64,000 nucleotides of DNA from Pseudoscleropodium purum (lineage: Eukaryota; Streptophyta; Bryopsida; Hypnales; Brachytheciaceae): the NCBI GenBank assembly GCA_963969395.1, contig OZ017797.1, positions 40,734,001 to 40,798,000 on the forward strand, read 5' to 3'. A program made the translations under genes and the position numbers. This document shows positions 1 through 10,599 of this stretch, in pieces. A model generated the notes under the pieces. The model saw only the letters and a program-made list of their open reading frames with translations, was not told the DNA's origin and did not search any database. Position 1 is the stretch's first letter, and every line of letters begins with the position of its first letter.

Positions 1-1221
1 TAGGCAAAGTACTTTAATTTATATTTCACACAACTTCAGTAGAGTCACACTATTTTACATTAGTGCAACCATCTCACCAAATATTTTTTTGATGATGACA
101 ATTATTATAATTTATAGAATGAGAACATCTCTACCCTAAACCAAACCAAATGAACAACTTGGCAAGCTTGTTAGCACTCAACAAAGCTCAAAAATTAGTC
201 CACCCTACCTTTACTAATTTTATGCTTTATCCCAAGCTTTTCAAATTTATCCCTTTAAATCTCAACTAGAAGTGTTTTTTTTTAAAAACAAAGTTTGTTA
301 TTCAATTTTTGCTTCCAAAAACTCTTTCTTTATATAGATTTCAACCATTGAAAGTAGAAGTGCACTAGATGGTGTTACAGTTTGTTAAATCTAGTACACA
401 TGCAATATTATACTTTGCAACAAATTTTGTGTCTTCTAAGATATAATATTTGAATGTTGGCAATCACATTTTTATTTTAATAGAAATATAGAAATATATA
501 GATTTTAAACAAACATATTTTTTTGTATATTTATATTTAATTTAAAAGTGTAAATTTATTTAAACATGCAAACTATGTATGGTTCAAAAAGCAAGCTTAT
601 ACAAAACTCTAGCATTGACTAAATTACTTATTACAATATCACAAGGTCAATTCTAATACCTAAATATCAATCCAATGATCTTGAAAACTACTCCAAAACA
701 ACGAGACTCCATTTACATTGTTACAACAACCCCAAGAATTCTAAATAACCAAAAAAATGGTTTTAAAGAGTTTGGTTAGCCACTAAGGTTAGGGATGCAC
801 TATTTTTTTCCTAACATGATTTTTCAAACATTATCCTAGAGTAAGAAATACACACAAATCCAAATATTTTTGGATGTTTTGGATGTTTTAAAAATAATAC
901 AACTTTTGAATTTTTTTATAAATTTTTGTGGACCTTTGGGACTCCACCACGTGGCATATTGACTGTGGCAATGACACGGGACACACTAATGTGAACTAAA
1001 GCCTTGATTTTGGGTGTACAATTAAATATGTAAGCCCCGTAACACACAATATGTGAAAAAAAATGAGACCCAAAATCCAAACAAGGAGGTTGTAAGTGAT
1101 TTTTGAAGCTGTATGCAAGCAACCTTGGGCAAGTCCACCAATTGTCATGGCTAAGGCATTTGGAATTGAAAATTTTTGTACATATTGTATGGAAAGTTCA
1201 TAAGAAGATCTTAGGGTTACT
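1..1221. other. AT-rich intergenic DNA, no gene seen
   Basis: Low-complexity AT-rich sequence with only short open frames lacking recognisable motifs. I see no RNA gene or promoter that can be supported. Confidence 0.6.
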
Positions 1222-2993
1222 TTAATTCCTAAAGGACCAAGGCCCTTTTTTGGCCAAAAAAATCCAAAATTATTGTTTTTATTGCAAAAGGTATAAAAAT
1301 TTGAATTTTTTTTGCACATCTAACCATAGGATCTTATATCTAAATAGTATAAGAATGTGTGGAATAAATTTCAAAATTTTTGATTATGTAGATTGTAAGA
1401 TATCCGCATTTATAATGACAAAAACAAGTTTGTTTGGCTCATTGCAAGACTAGATTATTTGACTTTGAACCTTCTTAACTTAAATTTTATACACTACAGA
1501 GTTTCAAGGTTTAAATCTTTGCAGTAGGGAATTGAGTTGAGAGTCTAGGAAAAAATTCAAAAAATGGAATTTTCATTCTTAAAAAAATTGTTAAGATGAA
1601 GTAGGTATAAGATAGAAGGAAAACCTAAATTTTTTATATCTTTAAGATGAAATCAAAACACACTAATTCCAATAGTGGGATTGTTCTAGCAAGGAAACTA
1701 AACTTAGTTGAACTTTGTTTTTTGAAAAATTGCAAAAATTTCATTCAAAAATGAATACTACAAGTTATTTTTTCAAAAAGATGCTCTAATTGCCTAAAAA
1801 ATAAGATTGCCCATAATTTTCACATCACTATCTCTTGAGAATTGTTGAGCAACCTATTCCCTTTTCCCCTTCTCAAGTGAAAAATAGAAACCATTAGATG
1901 AGATAAAAAAAACTTAAAACCACCTTCCACTACTATCTTGGCTAGCATGTACCAATTGTACAATTTGAAAAGAAAACAATAATTCCTTTTGAAAAATCAA
2001 CATTGGTGTGATTTGGTCATGCAACATATCTATGTGGTAGTGACAATAGGACTTCGTTTATGCTTCTTCATATAATTATGTAATATGTAAATCAAATGTT
2101 CAAATTAATTAATTTAATTGATTCATGAATTATACGTTATGATTGACTTTAGAAAATGTAATTGGTTGTAGAAAAATAACTAAATCTATATTTATTGAAG
2201 GATGTAATTCAATAATTAATACAATTAATTATGAAGAATTTTTGTACAATTAATTTTGAAGAATAAATTCAAATTAATTCAGTTCAAAGAATGAATTCAA
2301 AGTAATTCATTTTGTAGAATGTATTTAAAATAATTCATTTCAAAGAGAAAATTCAAATTAATTAATTTTAGAGGATAAATTCAAATTAGTTCATTTGAGA
2401 AAATGAATTCAAATCAATTCATTTGAAAAAATTTCAATAGCATAAAGGAAACCAAAAAAAAGAACGAAATATGAATTGAAGGAAAAAATGTTGAAGAGAT
2501 TAGGGTTTAGGATTCAAAGTATTAGTTTTACATGAATAAAAAAATAAAGAATTGAATTTTTTTAATGTAATTTAGGATTTGTTGTGCAAAGAAAGCAATT
2601 TAGGAAGAAGGAAGTGAATTTGGAAATTGAGTGTTTCAATGTAGGAAATTGGAAATGATTTTTATTCAATGGTTATATGCCACATGTACAAAAATTATTC
2701 ACTGACTATCCTACCATTAAGCAAGTACATGGTTTATCACTCTATCCACTCAAAAGATATGAATTGAAGCTTTTCATGTAGACCAAAATATAATCTATGA
2801 AAAGGGAAAAACTTCAAATTTTCAAAAAAAATTTGCTACCTAGTCCCTCATATTTTGAACTTATTCCCACAAAGCTAATCAATTTTTCTATCTATAAAAA
2901 AGTTTCAAAAAATCATGACAAAAATTGAGACCTTAGGTACTTGTCTAAAATCCAATTTGTCCCCCGAAGAAACAATGGTCCTTTAGGGGTTAA
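1222..2993. mobile_element. candidate TTAA-flanked terminal-inverted-repeat element
   Basis: TTAA at 1222-1225 is followed by TTCCTAAAGGACCAAGG. The other edge reads, on the opposite strand, TTAA then CCCCTAAAGGACCATTG, with TTAA at 2990-2993. The shared inner core is CCTAAAGGACCA in inverted orientation. The interior (about 1.76 kb) is AT-rich, contains the 28-bp array and has no coding capacity. TTAA duplication with a C-rich terminus recalls piggyBac-type elements, but no transposase is present, so the class is inference. Related termini occur elsewhere in the window, including 9635-10599 and 38404-38407. Confidence 0.4.
2233..2428. repeat. 28-bp tandem array, seven units
   Basis: Seven consecutive 28-bp units start at 2233, 2261, 2289, 2317, 2345, 2373 and 2401. 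Units vary around a GAATnAATTCAAATTAATTC core followed by ATTT-rich sequence. The period is exact although the units have diverged at several positions, so this is an old minisatellite. It is AT-rich, non-coding and lies inside the candidate TTAA element. Confidence 0.85.
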
Positions 2994-4078
2994 AAAGAAT
3001 TTGCTCTCATTTCTCCTAAAAAATTGCAAGGCAAAACTCTTCATTTTTCCACACTAATTGCTTTAAACAAAAAGAAATTCTAAGAATTAATTTGTAATAT
3101 TATATTATCATAAATTAGAATACATTGGGGATATTAATATTCTATTGGTATATTACTCACATATATTGTTGTATTTGGAGATCTTCCACAACTTGCATTG
3201 CAGTGATTCTAGTACTGTACATTTCACGCAGTCCACTTTTTGCCTCCGTGACCTTACGGTTAAATGGGAGTCAAGTTTTTAGCTGGAGAGTCGAGTTAAT
3301 CTGTTAAGTAGCTGAAGCACAGTGCAATTGAATGGCAGGAATCAAAACAGGGCACAAGACACAATAATGGACCGAGATGCCATTGCTTCATACAAGTGCT
3401 TGAACCCAATTTCAGTGAAGTTCTGAAAGCAGGATAAAGAAATCAGACAGTTATTGAATTCAAGGCGCTGTTTACGTGGGAGAGCGCTGCGTTTGATCCC
3501 CACGTGGGCACTGAGCAGTCCTGCTTTGCAACTATGAAACGCACGACATCATTGCACTGACCCTCCTTGAAACAAGGTGCTTCAGTAATATCTTCCTACT
3601 GTCTACAGTTTACAGCTTGTTATTCTTAAGATTCAGATTGTGGACAGTACTGCGGTCCTGATCTGTTGTCTTCATTAGGGTTTCACTAAGTCATTTTTCT
3701 CAAGACACCTAATTTTGTTGTTCGGTTTGAATTGGATAGTTATTCTGGAGGTAGGAAAACGGGGTTCCTGGAGCCATGAACCGGAGTCACTTATTGCATT
3801 ACAAATCGTAATGCAATAAGCCACATGTAAAATGTTCATTCATTTGAAGTTCCAGTTACATTCCATCTTAAGAGTATATCCAAGTGCCGAACAAACACCT
3901 TATGAGACATGGCGACGACGACAGCAGAGAAAACTAAGCCCAGATTAGAAAGCAAACTATCCAATGTGAATCAAAAAGCAAGTCAGCAGATGCAGAAAGT
4001 GACAAAGGTGCATGAAATCTCCCCACAGCCACCGAGAGACTGAACACAAAGTAAATAATGACAGTAAAGGAAGAATTC
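2994..4078. other. spacer downstream of the SRR1-like gene
   Basis: Base composition rises from AT-rich to mixed at about 3.1 kb, as expected near a gene. It should include the 3' UTR of the minus-strand SRR1-like gene. Apart from the hairpin at 3790-3820 I see nothing specific. Confidence 0.5.
3790..3820. other. perfect 13-bp inverted repeat (hairpin, 5-nt loop)
   Basis: CTTATTGCATTAC at 3790-3802 and its exact reverse complement at 808-820 of the same kilobase (3808-3820) are separated by five bases. It lies about 260 bp beyond the stop codon of the SRR1-like gene, so it could be in its 3' UTR or be a small mobile-element remnant. Function unknown. Confidence 0.75.
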
Positions 4079-5463
4079 TCATAAAATTTTGTCAATTGGA
4101 AATAGGTGCCAACTCATATCATTGAAAGCCGACAAGCATGGAAACGAAGCAGCATTCACAGGATGCTCTGTTACATGCTTTTGCATTCCTAACAAACAAT
4201 CAGGCCTAGCATGCTTGGGCTTAGGAAACACAGACCAACTATCTTGGTATCTCTGAAAGCTGTTTCCCAGGATGGAGACCCATCCGAGGCACCATGGATC
4301 CAGATTCTCGTCCAGGAGATTGTTGTATAGAGAAGCGCCACAATGTGGCATGTAAAACAACGTGGGAGCGTGAGCTCGCCGCCTGCCCTTTTCGTCTCGA
4401 ACGATTGGAGTGCATCCCAGATTTGTCAAGAACTCACACTCCATCTCAGAAAGCACCGGGTCATACACCAGAATATTCCCAATGCAGGGAAAACGGTCCT
4501 TCAGCAGAAGAGCCAGGCACATTTGGCAGCGTGACACCTCGCTGTCTAAAATGCTCCCCACGCCCAGGACTACAAGCTCCACCACCGTTGGTGATTTCAT
4601 TGCAGGCTGTGTCCCTCCAGCGTGGTATTCCTTCACTTTATGCTCCACATTTTCTATTATCAAACTCCCTGCCAGCAGAAGAAGAGCCACCCTTCAGAAA
4701 GGAACTGAACGGCGATGACACCTATTTCTACAGCCGATGTGTGGCCTGCTGGTTTGAGGACGTCCCACACATTGACATCATGCGTCTTAGCACTTCCAGT
4801 GCATCCTTACTCTTCAGTAACGCCCAGAAACAACAACAGCTATTGCGCAAAACCAAGACTCGATGCTCACAGCTCTAAATGTTTCCGTTAAAAGAAGGTT
4901 GGCATAGATTGTATATTGCAACAAACGGAGGGTGAGAGGATCGTATAAATGTGTAAATCCTCCACAAGCACAGTCCTTCAACCCTAATATCATAAACCCT
5001 AAAAACAATACAATCGTAAAGTAACAAGGGCAGCACACGTACCGTCCGAGAAATGAAAAGTACACGCTTCGTGTTCGACTGAATTGGGAACTCCACTTGG
5101 AACAGCAGCGAAATCTCCCGTCACAACCGAGTGATCAAAATGTCGACTCACCCCTCTTCTCGCGTTAGCCAGCAACTTCTCCAGAATTTGCAAACACTGC
5201 ATCTGCTCCACCAGTTTCTTGAAGAAGACCGAGTTCCGAACTCGCTCCAGAGACTTCTGAAGTTTCGCAAGTAATCTCTGTTCTTCATCCGCGTCCCTCG
5301 ACTCCCCATGTGAGTTGGGGCCATGTCCAGGGCAACAAGCCAGGTGCCCACCGTCCGCCCTTCTGTGCGAGAGTCGCTTTGAATGAGGTTTTCCCTTACG
5401 AGGTCGCACTACTTGCCACTCGTCCTCGACCTCGCTGACGGGGGTCACGATTGGATCCTCCAT
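4079..5463 (-). CDS. SRR1: SRR1-like (SENSITIVITY TO RED LIGHT REDUCED 1) protein
   Basis: Two exons, 5463-5043 and 4668-4079, join in phase 1 across a GT-AG intron and give 336 aa. The second exon carries the SRR1 domain: a strand-and-turn segment VVLGVGSILDSEVSRCQ, then a helix MCLALLLKDRF, then VYDPVLSEMECEFLTNLG, and the diagnostic TLFYMPHCGASLYNNLL, followed by a glycine/asparagine segment ILGNSFQRYQD. Exon 1 is charged, with a helical region ending in VFFKKLVEQM typical of the region before the domain. In Arabidopsis SRR1 acts in phytochrome B signalling and clock function; yeast and animal relatives (Ber1, SRRD) have broader roles, so the exact job here is inferred. Length matches the family. 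No breaks seen; the start is the first ATG of a continuous exon preceded by a GC-rich leader. Confidence 0.88.
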
Positions 5464-5830
5464 CTCACCACATCAACCGAACTCTCCAGCTCCCATGCAC
5501 AAGAGTGCAATTAGCTAAGCAGCACGACCCTCGCCGACCGTCGGAAACCGTGCACGGGCTCTAGAGGAATGCCAAAACGATCGATCTCAAGCAGCGGATC
5601 ACCAAGGGTCGACATTGAGGCTTTCCACCGCCACGATCCGTGGTCCAAGAATCCGGCGAGAGGTTCGCGTCCGAGCGCGAGGAGAGAAGCCGGGCTCGTC
5701 CTGCTAAACCCTAATCGACGCCCTTGACCCACCAAGACCTTCACTGCGTGCCTGCCTGCGCTAAGGAAGACGAGAGAACGAGAGAACGAGGCTCAGGCAC
5801 TAAGCTTAACTTCAGGTATTGGCTACACAC
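5464..5830 (-). promoter_or_regulatory. leader/promoter of the SRR1-like gene with an upstream ORF
   Basis: A GC-rich block directly upstream of the SRR1-like ATG, returning to AT-rich DNA by about 5.85 kb. It contains a 77-codon open frame (5744-5511, minus) that ends 47 bp before the main ATG. If transcribed, it would be an upstream ORF that could reduce translation. No TATA box is assigned with confidence. Confidence 0.35.
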
Positions 5831-7833
5831 CTGAAACTGCCACTTTTTTTTGCCCTGTGTAGCTCAGTGGTCACAAGGATGAAATTTTGTTGTGAAACTG
5901 TTTTAGAGCGTCCCCAATCCACTCTGGAATTGGCCCTTCAAATGAACTTCTAACTTTGGACTGGTTAATAAGTAGAACTTGAATTATTTTCCATTCAAAA
6001 CACATTCAAAAATACTTTAATTAGGTACAAGAAAACTCAAATCTAACCCTTAATCCTTGAAGATGGGTGTGGATGTTTTCTATTTGATAGGTGACTTCAT
6101 CTAAGATTGTCGGTAGGATGGAAAAAAAATGTTTTTTCATTTAATTTTAAAAAAAATTGTTTGAGTATATTTTTAGTGAATAGTGTTGCAAATTCCCTTA
6201 ATATGGTATCATTGACTTTCTTAAAGAAGAAGATGTTTAATCCATGGATCATCCTTATAGTGTATTGTGGCCATCTCTTGTTACTTACTCATGATGAGAA
6301 TTTAGTTGATTTCATGACTTGTAGCAGAGATATGACTTTGTTTTCAGAAAACTAAATATAAATATTTTCATTCATATCTAGTTGCAAAATGACACCAACA
6401 AAATGATGGACATGGAGGCTTGAAGCTACTGTAGTGGTCATGGGCACGTCCCTTAAGGGTTAAAAGACCTTTCTAGCCCCTTTGGCATTCCTAAATTGGA
6501 ATAATCAAAATTGTCAATGCATTAGTCAATGGTTCCTTGATTGAGCATGCTTATTATAATCATACTTGCACATAGATTATGTATTTGCATTGGTGCAACA
6601 CATTTCAAATTTCTTGATTTACAGAAGGAAGATGGCTTGATCAAGGGCTGCTATTATATGAACCTAGGAGTGTGAACACATGAGCCTAAAAGACTAGATA
6701 CCTATGTTATAGGTGTCTATAATATAGAAACCTTTTATTACTATAGTATAAATATAATGTAGGTACCTATATTATACGTGTTTATGTTATAAGCACCTTC
6801 AATACTAGTAGTATATTTACTTATATATATATACATATATATATATACACACTCAAAGGTCACATGCTCACATTTTTATGCTCACATACTAGCACCGTTG
6901 CTCATACTTATGTCTTAAAATTTCATACAAAATTCTATAGGCTAGCATGTGAAGGATGAAATTATCTTTTTAGAGTTAAACATTGAACAATGAAAATAAA
7001 CCACTTCAAGTGAACTAAACAAGAAAAATTTGTAGCAAAGTTGGCAAATTAATGTTACTAATGCAAATTTCATTCCAAATTTGAATTTTTTTTGGTATCT
7101 ATGCAAAGTACTTTTGAATACACTTCCAATGAAAGAAATTCAAGTCTTAATTAAACTAGTCAAAAGTTAGAAATTTATTTGGAGGGGCAAATCCCAAAAT
7201 TGACTAAGGACATTCTTAGTCTCTTCAAGAGAAACCCAATCCAAATCATTTCATATTTTTTATAGATATATACAATATTCTATATATTTTTAAAGTTGAA
7301 AGCATAAGGTGCCTACTCATATCACTAGATTCTTTTTAAATTGCCATCCCTTCTTCAAAGAACTCTTCAACTTTCATTGGTAGACTCAAAGGATTCTTCA
7401 ACTCCCATTTGTTGTTTTTAAGGACTAGTGATAGTTTTAAGACACCAAGTGAATCCTTTTGCTTCCTAAAATAGTGGGGCAATTATGAAAACATGGTGCA
7501 ATTAGGTATGTCTACCTTACCTTATGGAAACCATAATCAAAACTTGTTGATGAAGAAAACCATCGGGCCCAACATTGTCTATCCAAGGAAGTATGAAGCC
7601 AATAATAAGAAGCCAAATCAAAGAATATTTGTTTAAACAAAAGCATGGTTGTAGTCCTCAATTGTAATTATAGTTGAACCTCTATATATATTATAATACA
7701 AGTAGGGGTTAAAGATTTGTAACACATAGAGCATTATAACATGTAATAACTAATACATATTTAACTTATCAATTTTTTGACTATCAATATATATATATAT
7801 ATATAATTCATCAATGTTTTGACTATTTGAACA
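5831..7833. other. AT-rich intergenic DNA with TA microsatellites
   Basis: No gene seen. (TA)n-type runs occur near 6820-6850 and 7786-7804. A TTAAGGGTTAA-type box at about 6451-6464 resembles the termini of the TTAA-flanked repeats, but no partner end was found. Confidence 0.5.
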
Positions 7834-7841
7834 CATGATAA

Positions 7842-8049
7842 CAGGGTTGATAGGACAGTCGGACGTCGACGTTCGGACGCGGACGTTGTGTCTGTAGCGT
7901 CCGCTAACATTCGCGGACGCCGTTCGCCCCGTCCGCCCCCGTCTGCCTTCCAACGGCGGGAGGAATGTTGCGTCCGCTGGCGTCCGAACGTTCGGACGTC
8001 CGGGTTACGAACGCTATTTTGGGGCGAACGTAGAGATTCGTCAACCCTG
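7842..8049. mobile_element. non-autonomous hAT-type MITE with perfect 8-bp TSD
   Basis: The element starts CAGGGTTGA and ends TCAACCCTG, a perfect 9-bp terminal inverted repeat. It is flanked on both sides by CATGATAA (7834-7841 and 8050-8057), a perfect 8-bp target duplication. An 8-bp duplication and a CAGGG-type terminus are hallmarks of the hAT superfamily. The 208-bp interior is strikingly GC-rich in AT-rich surroundings and is packed with GGACG/CGTCC and GCGGACG motifs, like the subterminal transposase-binding repeats of hAT elements. It encodes nothing. Its left ~100 bp matches, in reverse orientation, the island ending at 58942, showing a multi-copy family in this window. Confidence 0.9.
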
Positions 8050-8057
8050 CATGATAA

Positions 8058-9634
8058 GTTATATTAACAAAGGATGTAATGAAGAATTAGTAACATTTAA
8101 CATCTAATATTTTTTTTGAGGATTTAGAAAGGGTGTGAAATTCTATAATATATATGGGGTTTTTACACTTATCAAGATAACAAATAAAGACGTTCAATTG
8201 TATTATCATAATCTAAACTTCATTGAATTGGTGTGGCCCAACTTAAGCACCTACCTACTACTTTCCTCAATCAACTAGAATGATGCAATGAAGTATCCTC
8301 AATGCACCCTACAAAATAGAGTAGTAAAGATATGTCTAAATATTTGAAAAATAATAGAAGTTCCATCGTATAGCAAAAGGTGCAACATCTAGCCAAGCCC
8401 CCCAAGAAAGAAAATTACAAGTAAAACAATGAAAGGTCAAATTAAACCAAACAACACTAAACCAAAGCCTATAGAAACAAGTATGGTATCACCCTCCCTA
8501 GTAGTAGCTAGAGCAAGGGGAGGAGACCCAAATACCATCAAATTGTTGCCAAAATGAGCCTTTCTAATAGGCATTGATGGATATACCAAAATGATTATAT
8601 AGTTATCTCACCATTGCACATCACAAATACTGCAACTCCACAATTACAACCCATATTGAATAGTATGTCGTTGTGATAAATAGTATAGACTATACTAATT
8701 AACTATTTTGGTGTGGTGAATCTTGTACTACTATTTTTAACTTTTGACTAATATGGAATTGAAACTTTAAAATACTATAATTGGAAGAGCATTAGAAGCC
8801 ACTTAAAATAAATAGATCTAAGTTTTTATAACAAATGAACAACACAAAACTTTTATTTTTATTTTTTAGACTCCAACTATAAAAAATAGAATAATACTTG
8901 GAAGAATCATTATAGTATGTTAAATTGGGTGCAATTGTGATGATCTTGGGGGTGGCACTTAGATTTTTTTACCAAACAATATGATGCATAATAGAAGGAG
9001 GTATTAATTCATGGTGTTAAAAAATTTAAAAAAAATTTGAGGTTATGAATTGAATATAAATTAATGTACATTCAACTAAAAATAAGATACATATATAAAT
9101 AATACTTCATATTTGTAAAAAACATCCTAAAATAGCCTCAAAGGTATGGATCTTAGGAATTTATTGTTGGTAGGATCAAATTGTAGGACTATTGACATGT
9201 TTGATTGGATGAAAAATCATATAACAATTCAATGAAATGGATATTTTTGTATGTAGATAGCTTTACAATCTAGGCCTTTCATTTGCACTATTGCAGACAC
9301 TTTCAATGCTTCAAATGTTGTTTCTTGCTTCAATTTGGGCATGTTGCATGTTTAGAATCTTGTTTCTTATTGTAGCACCAATTTCACTTTTCACTTCCCA
9401 AAGAATAGTTTGAATGTAGTTTCTATGTAAGTTGTCACTTTGAAGATTTAAGGTTTACAATGAGTTTCTTTTGTTGAATATACATGTTCCAATTTAGAGT
9501 TTATTGTTATTATTTACGGCCAATGTCTCATACTTGGGGTTTGTGGGTTTTTTTATCATAGGTGAGGTGTGTTGTGAAGGAATCATTTCACAGGGATTTA
9601 TGAAAACTTTAGGGTGTATGGGGTGTTGTTTGCC
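8058..9634. other. AT-rich intergenic DNA, no gene seen
   Basis: Only short random open frames and homopolymer runs. No RNA gene, motif or repeat unit that I can support. Confidence 0.55.
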
Positions 9635-10599
9635 TTAACCCCTCAACGCCCAAGGGGCTCAAAAGCAGTCTCACATAGTTTGAGTCGAATTCAAAGTATT
9701 GTAATTTTTGCATCTAATGTCCAAATCTAATAAAACTTGTTGAAAAAGTTGAAAATATTTTCTAGTTTATGTGGTAAATTTTTTAGATCAATCCAAGATG
9801 AATTAGTTTCTTGAAATCCAATCGAAGTTCACAAGTATAATTTGGGTTCACAAAACTGCACTTGATGGCTGCAACTTTGGGGGCTTGTATCTCCTTCGTA
9901 CAGAAGTTTTTTTAAATAAAATTTGTTGGATTATATTCCCCTTGAAGTTTAGTTCTTGTAGTAAAATTTTCATATCAATCTAGGTTGTTTTGAATGTTTG
10001 GGAGCAATTCAAAGTTCAAAACCCTAATAGTTTTTCATTATAGTGAACTTTGGCGTCCTATTTCTTCTTCATACAATGCCCATTTTCAATAATTCTTTTT
10101 GGAAAAGTTGCACATACTAGTCTAGTTTGTGTCAAGAAAATTTCATATCAATCCAAGAAATAATGAATGACTCAGAGGCATTTTAGTAGAAGGAAGTTCA
10201 GCCTTGGATGTGATTCTTGGCAACTTTTCATGAAATTTCAAAGCCATTTTGTAGACACAATGAGTCAATCAAATGATATTCTTTTTCACCAATGTATTTG
10301 TATGCTGTTTTTCAAGCACTTTGTAGTTTAAAGTTTCTTCGTTTGAGAAGGTTCAAAATTCAAGTTTCACCTCCAAATGTGTTTAGGAAAATTTCAGCAT
10401 TATTTTTCAACACTAAAACATTATAATCTTTCAATCTACACGGTCAAATGACTTCAAATTTGATCCATGCCATCTGCATCATGTGTACTACATGATTGTA
10501 TGGTTTAGATCTGTAAAAATGAGTCATATTTACATTTACAGCATTTCAAAAGCTACCATGTTTTTTAATCCAAAAAGGCCCAGGGCCTTGAGGGGTTAA
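9635..10599. mobile_element. candidate TTAA-flanked inverted-repeat element, 957 bp
   Basis: TTAA (9635-9638) precedes CCCCTCAACGCCCAAGG. At the other end GGGCCTTGAGGGG is followed by TTAA (10596-10599). Read inward the termini are CCCCTCAAnGCCC, a 13-bp inverted repeat with one mismatch. The body shares long diverged similarity in direct orientation with 37010-38407, whose right edge also finishes GGGGTTAAGG, so this edge is a real element boundary. Non-coding; piggyBac-like by duplication only. Confidence 0.55.

Noticed and set aside
5511..5744. 77-codon frame upstream of the SRR1-like gene as a separate gene
   Set aside because: It lies wholly in the GC-rich leader and ends just before the main ATG, so it is treated as a possible upstream ORF.
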